NCBI GenBank assembly: GCA_022712815.1
Contig: JAFLJW010000356.1
Location: 1-10,758 of the forward strand
Length of the DNA: 10,758 bases
Direction of reading: 5' to 3'
Origin: Pseudodesulfovibrio sp.
GTDB lineage: Bacteria; Desulfobacterota; Desulfovibrionia; Desulfovibrionales; Desulfovibrionaceae
Shown: one piece after another, positions 7,473 through 10,758 of the stretch
Layout of the letters: each line of letters starts with the position of its first letter
How positions within the stretch are numbered: the stretch's first letter is position 1
The notes under the pieces: model-generated
Database searches by the model: none
Told to the model about the DNA's origin: nothing
The model's input: the letters and a program-made list of their open reading frames with translations, nothing else
Position numbers and translations under genes: made by a program

Positions 7473-7501
7473 ATTATTCAAGGCTGATCAAAAAATATCA
7501 A
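7473..7501 (-). promoter_or_regulatory. Candidate sigma-70 promoter for the 114-residue protein-ssb unit
   Basis: On the minus strand, TTGATA (7496-7501) and AATAAT (7473-7478) are separated by exactly 17 bases, and each matches consensus at 5 of 6 positions. The drawback is geometry: the expected start, near 7466, falls at the first base of the AAGGAG ribosome binding site (7461-7466), giving a leader of only about 11 bases. It also overlaps the flank of the weak hairpin at 7500-7525. Confidence 0.45.
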
Positions 7502-7525
7502 AGGCCCAACACGGATGATGCCTTT
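7500..7525 (-). terminator. Weak hairpin terminator candidate after the biotinyl-like protein gene
   Basis: Read on the minus strand, AAAGGC (7520-7525) pairs with GCCTTT (7500-7505) across a 14-base loop, and after GATA a run of six T follows. The stem is short and the T-run is displaced by four bases, so termination would be partial at best. It lies nine bases past the carrier gene stop, the right place to divide the carboxylase operon from the ssb unit. Confidence 0.4.
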
Positions 7526-7533
7526 TAAACAAT

Positions 7534-8184
7534 CTACGCTTCTTCTTCCCATTCACTCTGAATGCGGGCAACCACGTCCTGAATGACGGTCAACTGATCT
7601 TCAGGACAAACGCCGATGAGAGGTTCACCCTCGTCCACATTATCACCACGGCCAAAATAGACGGAATAAATAATCCCGTCAGGGCCGCTATAAGCCAGAG
7701 GTGTCTCGCGTTTCATGCGGGAAACGATCAAAAACTCCATACCTTCATGCACCTTGACCGACCGCTTGCCAGACACCTTGAGCTTCTGATCCACTTCAGG
7801 GACAAAATAATACTTGGCCCGTTCCGGAGCACGAAAGAGGTGAAGAGCCTCCTGAAGAATCAACTCGATTACTTCCTTGCGAGTCATGTAGTGCTTGAGA
7901 GTCACCAATGGTTCGCCAGCTTCGACGAACTTTCCTTCAAGCTCGGAACGAATACTCTCGACCACACCTTTTTCCGGGGCAGTAATAGACTTCCTGTTCC
8001 GTTCACGGGTCAGGGTAGCCAGAAGAGTACCCGGCCTTTCCTTATATTCACCTTCCAGACCATGAACCTTGTCACCCTGCTTCAGACCTGCAAATTCCAC
8101 GACTCCGGTATGCGGAGCCACGATCAAGATCTCCCGGTAAGGTGACGCTTTTACTTCATCGAGTAACTCTTTGATATTAAGCAC
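7534..8184 (-). CDS. Biotinyl/lipoyl-domain carrier-like protein of the acyl-CoA carboxylase operon
   Basis: A 216-residue protein that probably serves as the carrier subunit moving the carboxybiotin between carboxylase and carboxyltransferase. Three stretches look like biotinyl/lipoyl beta-barrel halves: residues 19-45 (ILIVAPHTGVVEFAGLKQGD and on), 66-96 (SITAPEKGVVESI to VEAGEPLVTL) and 150-192, where SRMKRETPL is followed by DGIIYSVYFGRGDNVDEGEPL. The last resembles a biotin-acceptor hammerhead domain, with K158 at the acceptor position, but the motif reads RMKR rather than the usual AMKM or SMKM. It is longer than a typical AccB and lacks its Ala/Pro-rich linker. The start is GTG at 8182-8184, chosen because AAAGGA lies six bases upstream and homologous residues (LNIKELLDEV) follow at once. 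It lies 50 bases after the fused carboxyltransferase. If K158 is not biotinylated, it may be a scaffold and the real carrier is elsewhere. Confidence 0.82.
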   Translation of the reverse strand: MLNIKELLDEVKASPYREILIVAPHTGVVEFAGLKQGDKVHGLEGEYKERPGTLLATLTRERNRKSITAPEKGVVESIRSELEGKFVEAGEPLVTLKHYMTRKEVIELILQEALHLFRAPERAKYYFVPEVDQKLKVSGKRSVKVHEGMEFLIVSRMKRETPLAYSGPDGIIYSVYFGRGDNVDEGEPLIGVCPEDQLTVIQDVVARIQSEWEEEA

Positions 8185-8234
8185 TATAATTCCTTTGAAT
8201 GTCTATCGGTTCGTTTTTTGCCCCTGCGTGCGGG

Positions 8235-10502
8235 CTAACGATAGTAAAGGTTGCGACCACCCATGGTCAAGAGGGACTGATGCAAGTTCTTTTTGGCCTC
8301 GCGGCGATCCCATATACCATGGATATGTCCCCGTGAAAGGGCGTGATACGCGCGATGGTAATCCGGCGCAATGGACATTCCGGTCGTTTCGGTAATGACC
8401 CCCGGTCCGGCAAAACCAATGTTGGAGGATTGCACCGCAAATTGATAGGGGGAACATCCCAGAAAACTGGCCACCGGCCCGGCATAGGAGTTGGTATCGT
8501 ACAAAACAAGATACAACCCACCGGCATCGATGTAACGCCGCACGGCAATGGTGCAGCGAGGCATCTGAATGACGCCGTTGACCCCCTCCTGAATACGAAT
8601 TCCTGCCGTACCATGAACATACGCTATGAACGGCAGACGTTTGCGCCCGGCCCGCTCTGCCGCCCGGATAAATTTCTCGCCCTCTGCCGCCCCGACACTG
8701 CCGCCGCGAAATGGAGCACACAAAACAGCGACCACGGTTTCGATACCATCCATGGCAGTCTCGAACGTGATGCAAGCGGACTTGAGTCCGGTCTTTTCCT
8801 TGGTTTTATCAAGCTTGAGATCAAACTGTTCGTAATTCAGAGGATTGATGGATTCGATCTGCCTGTTGAATTCCCTGGAATCCTGATAGGCGAAAACATT
8901 TTCCAGATACCACCTGTATTCCATGGGAAAATGATGACCACAGGAGGGACAGACACCGGCAAAATCACCAAAAAGATCGGGAGCCCACAGGTCGGGACAC
9001 TGATGTATTCGCGCATTGGGACAAGAAATGGTCCGGTCTTCCTGACAACGCGGACTGGTCCAAAGCCACTCACTGCCCACCAAACAAGCTCCGTCTTCTG
9101 GGCAGGAGAGCCTGGTCAGTTTATTCCTGACCTCCTCGCCTTTATGAATCTGGTCCACATTGTTGCCGGGAATAATTCTGTCTACTGCTCTTTTGAGTGG
9201 CAAAAGCAGTTTATGACGAATCAGGTGCGCCTCGGCTCCCAAATCCTCGAACATGGCATCCAGACGTTTTTTTTGCCGCCCCAAGAGGTCGTATCGGAAA
9301 AATGAATGGATCGCCCAAACAGCTCCCTTTGTGGCGACTGCAATCCTTTTCAGGACGCCAGTTCCATCCAGACGGGCGTGGTGACTCATTCCCCGGAATT
9401 TACGCTGACGCAATTCAACGAGCCTGTCCAAAGCCGACGAAGACAAAGACCAACGCATGAAAATGGACTCGGCGTCATCGGTCTTGCTTGCGCGAATGAC
9501 CATGGCCCGGTAGAGCTTCATGGATTTTACTTCACTAACCGCCTCGTTGGTGGCCTGGATCAACTCACGGCGCAGCTTACGGAAAAATTCGTAATGATTG
9601 GGGCGTGCGCCAAGGGGAGGCTCCTGAAGAACTCGATCAATATACCCATTTTTCAAATTGTCTTCAGCGGTAATGCACAACTGCGTGGCACATTTTTCTA
9701 TCAACTCCGGTGTGGCCCTGGCCCCCCCCCTGAGTCCGCCCTCGATGGCCGCAGCCCCTTCAGGAGAAATAACGGAATAATATCCATGGGAAAGCATGAT
9801 GCGCCTGTCGGCCAGACCGATAGCTTCAGCACCGCCGGAGCCACCCTCGGAAAAAACCGAGATGACCGGAACCTTGAGCGCGGCCATTTCGTATAGATTG
9901 CGCGCAATCTGTTGAGCAGCACCGGGCCAATCCTCAACAGGATATGCACCAGGGGTAAAGATAAAAGTATGAACCGGAATACTTTCGATCTCGGCGACCT
10001 TCATGTAATGCAATGCCTTTGCATTACCCCACGGCTTGACTGACCCGCCATTACGAAACGCCTCGCCATGACCTTTTTCCTGACCGATGACCATGACCAT
10101 CTGATTGATGACCTTGCCTCCGACCCGACGAGAAAAATAGGCTCTGGCAATGAGCATGGCCGGATCGATATTGAACTCACCGCGTCCGCCGATCTCAATG
10201 TAATTGTCGTAAACATTTTCCAGGATATCCTTGAGACAGATACGTTGCGGGTGCCGAACAATGCGTACTCGATCCATGGGTGAAAGAATGCTGTCGAGTT
10301 TGCGTTCGGAAAAGGCGAAAAGATCTTCGAGCCTGTCCAATTCTTCGGACAAAACACTGCCCGATATTTTATTTTCCCGGTTGAGAAGATCATCCAGCTT
10401 GGTAGCCAGCAGACGAACATTATCCCCTTCCTTGCTGGCAAAAATATCACGGATGTAAGTCAGCCTATCCTTGAGTCCCTGGATTCTCTTCTCTGCATCC
10501 AT
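8235..10502 (-). CDS. Fused acetyl-CoA (acyl-CoA) carboxylase carboxyltransferase, alpha domain then beta domain
   Basis: A 755-residue fusion that should transfer the carboxyl group from carboxybiotin to an acyl-CoA, giving malonyl-CoA if acetyl-CoA is the substrate. Residues of about 1-320 are AccA-like: RHPQR (83-87), FTPGAYP (182-188), the oxyanion-hole loop SEGGSGGAEAIG (218-229) and YSVISPEG (242-249). Residues 325-465 are a helical, charged linker. Residues 490-755 are AccD-like: a zinc-ribbon region with C502 and CPSC (518-521), FRGGSVGAAEGEKFIRA (598-614), TAGIRIQEG (632-640) and IGFAGPGVI (695-703). The start is the ATG at 10500-10502, with GGAG seven bases upstream; longer in-frame extensions run into the preceding gene. 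It begins one base after the stop of the biotin carboxylase, so the two are translationally coupled. Oddities: the first zinc CxxC is not canonical, the usual beta loop SGGAR reads TAGIR, and a run of nine G lies at codons 258-261. Substrate specificity is unproven. Confidence 0.93.
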   Translation of the reverse strand: MDAEKRIQGLKDRLTYIRDIFASKEGDNVRLLATKLDDLLNRENKISGSVLSEELDRLEDLFAFSERKLDSILSPMDRVRIVRHPQRICLKDILENVYDNYIEIGGRGEFNIDPAMLIARAYFSRRVGGKVINQMVMVIGQEKGHGEAFRNGGSVKPWGNAKALHYMKVAEIESIPVHTFIFTPGAYPVEDWPGAAQQIARNLYEMAALKVPVISVFSEGGSGGAEAIGLADRRIMLSHGYYSVISPEGAAAIEGGLRGGARATPELIEKCATQLCITAEDNLKNGYIDRVLQEPPLGARPNHYEFFRKLRRELIQATNEAVSEVKSMKLYRAMVIRASKTDDAESIFMRWSLSSSALDRLVELRQRKFRGMSHHARLDGTGVLKRIAVATKGAVWAIHSFFRYDLLGRQKKRLDAMFEDLGAEAHLIRHKLLLPLKRAVDRIIPGNNVDQIHKGEEVRNKLTRLSCPEDGACLVGSEWLWTSPRCQEDRTISCPNARIHQCPDLWAPDLFGDFAGVCPSCGHHFPMEYRWYLENVFAYQDSREFNRQIESINPLNYEQFDLKLDKTKEKTGLKSACITFETAMDGIETVVAVLCAPFRGGSVGAAEGEKFIRAAERAGRKRLPFIAYVHGTAGIRIQEGVNGVIQMPRCTIAVRRYIDAGGLYLVLYDTNSYAGPVASFLGCSPYQFAVQSSNIGFAGPGVITETTGMSIAPDYHRAYHALSRGHIHGIWDRREAKKNLHQSLLTMGGRNLYYR
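9722..9730 (-). repeat. Homopolymer run of nine G (C on the plus strand) inside the carboxyltransferase gene
   Basis: Nine consecutive C on the plus strand give AGG GGG GGG GCC on the coding strand, encoding R258-G259-G260-A261 of the alpha domain. The reading frame on both sides matches AccA without a length change, so the gene is intact as shown. Such runs are prone to slippage and to sequencing error. Confidence 0.95.
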
Positions 10503-10503
10503 A

Positions 10504-10758
10504 TCAAAACTCCAGGATACTGCCGGTTTTGTCCCGCAGGAATTGGACATTGGTATGGAACCCTTCAGGTTTACCGCCGACAACACCAGTCAACGTCAAC
10601 TCACTTAAAAACTGAAGACCTCGCGCCTTGACCTCAGCCAAATCTTTGCCCCAGATGATTGCCAAGGCCAGATTTGGATCAAATTCCATGGGAATCTCAT
10701 ATTCACAATCCGTGGGTACCTGCGTGTAAACATCAAGCCAATCGTGTTCCTGCCAGTC
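10504..10758 (-). CDS. Biotin carboxylase, C-terminal end (cut by the window edge)
   Basis: The last 84 residues of a biotin carboxylase (AccC-like), which uses ATP and bicarbonate to carboxylate biotin on the carrier protein. What is visible matches the biotin carboxylase C-terminal domain: MEFDPNLALAIIWGKD corresponds to the family's YDPLLAKLIVWG-type strand, and FHTNVQFLRD to its KTN(I/V)-x-FL segment. Between these, VVGGKPEGF places about six residues more than the usual direct GVKTN junction. The protein ends at SILEF, so no biotinyl domain is fused at its C-terminus and a separate carrier is required. The ATP-grasp core lies beyond the right edge. Its stop (10504-10506) is one base from the start of the fused carboxyltransferase, and its last codons hold that gene's GGAG ribosome binding site, so the two are made in step. 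Confidence 0.85.
   Translation of the reverse strand, partial: DWQEHDWLDVYTQVPTDCEYEIPMEFDPNLALAIIWGKDLAEVKARGLQFLSELTLTGVVGGKPEGFHTNVQFLRDKTGSILEF

Noticed and set aside
8212..8228. Small G+C hairpin between the carboxyltransferase and carrier genes
   Set aside because: Four-base stem, and the T-run lies on the wrong side for minus-strand termination; the two genes are probably one operon.
8343..9305. Long plus-strand open frame (320 codons) opposite the carboxyltransferase gene
   Set aside because: It lies wholly antisense to a gene with clear AccD motifs; its translation has no recognisable domain. It is a shadow frame.
9306..9896. Plus-strand open frame of 196 codons opposite the alpha domain
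   Set aside because: Antisense to conserved AccA motifs and without features of its own.
10503..10586. Longer start for the fused carboxyltransferase, inside the biotin carboxylase gene
   Set aside because: The 28 extra residues overlap the coding end of the upstream gene, and GGAG is correctly spaced for the ATG at 10500-10502.

Overview
The window holds eight protein-coding genes, two of them cut by the window edges. There is no rRNA, tRNA, CRISPR array or insertion sequence that I can see. Gene content points to a Gram-negative bacterium of the Desulfovibrio/Pseudodesulfovibrio type: an alpha-first fused acetyl-CoA carboxylase carboxyltransferase beside a biotin-carrier-like protein, a lipoprotein peptide-binding protein upstream of a Rel/SpoT gene, and a SWIM-type SNF2 ATPase. 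This assignment is inference from family knowledge, not from a database search. Base composition looks intermediate and even, with no obvious foreign island.

Left block (1-2061, minus strand): an oligopeptide-binding lipoprotein gene is followed after 14 bases by the start of a bifunctional (p)ppGpp synthetase/hydrolase gene that runs off the left edge. A perfect -10 hexamer lies just upstream, in the 197-base divergent spacer (2062-2258).

Central block (2259-6440, plus strand): a 1068-residue SWIM zinc-finger SNF2-family ATPase, then a 90-base gap containing a dyad, then a 294-residue multi-pass membrane protein that I do not recognise. A hairpin at 6446-6473 sits between this block and the convergent right block, and its T-tract best serves the minus strand.

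Right block (6496-10758, minus strand, read from right to left): the end of a biotin carboxylase gene, an alpha-beta fused carboxyltransferase starting one base after it, and a 216-residue biotinyl/lipoyl-like carrier protein. Together these look like one acyl-CoA carboxylase operon. Downstream come a 114-residue acidic protein of unknown function and ssb, each with a near-identical strong ribosome binding site, and then the terminator.

Most of the window is housekeeping. The part most worth a second look is the carboxylase operon. All three of its subunits depart from textbook motifs: an insertion in the biotin carboxylase C-terminus, an altered zinc ribbon and altered glycine loops in the beta half, and an MKR in place of the usual MKM biotin site in the carrier. 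The carboxyltransferase gene also carries a run of nine G residues.
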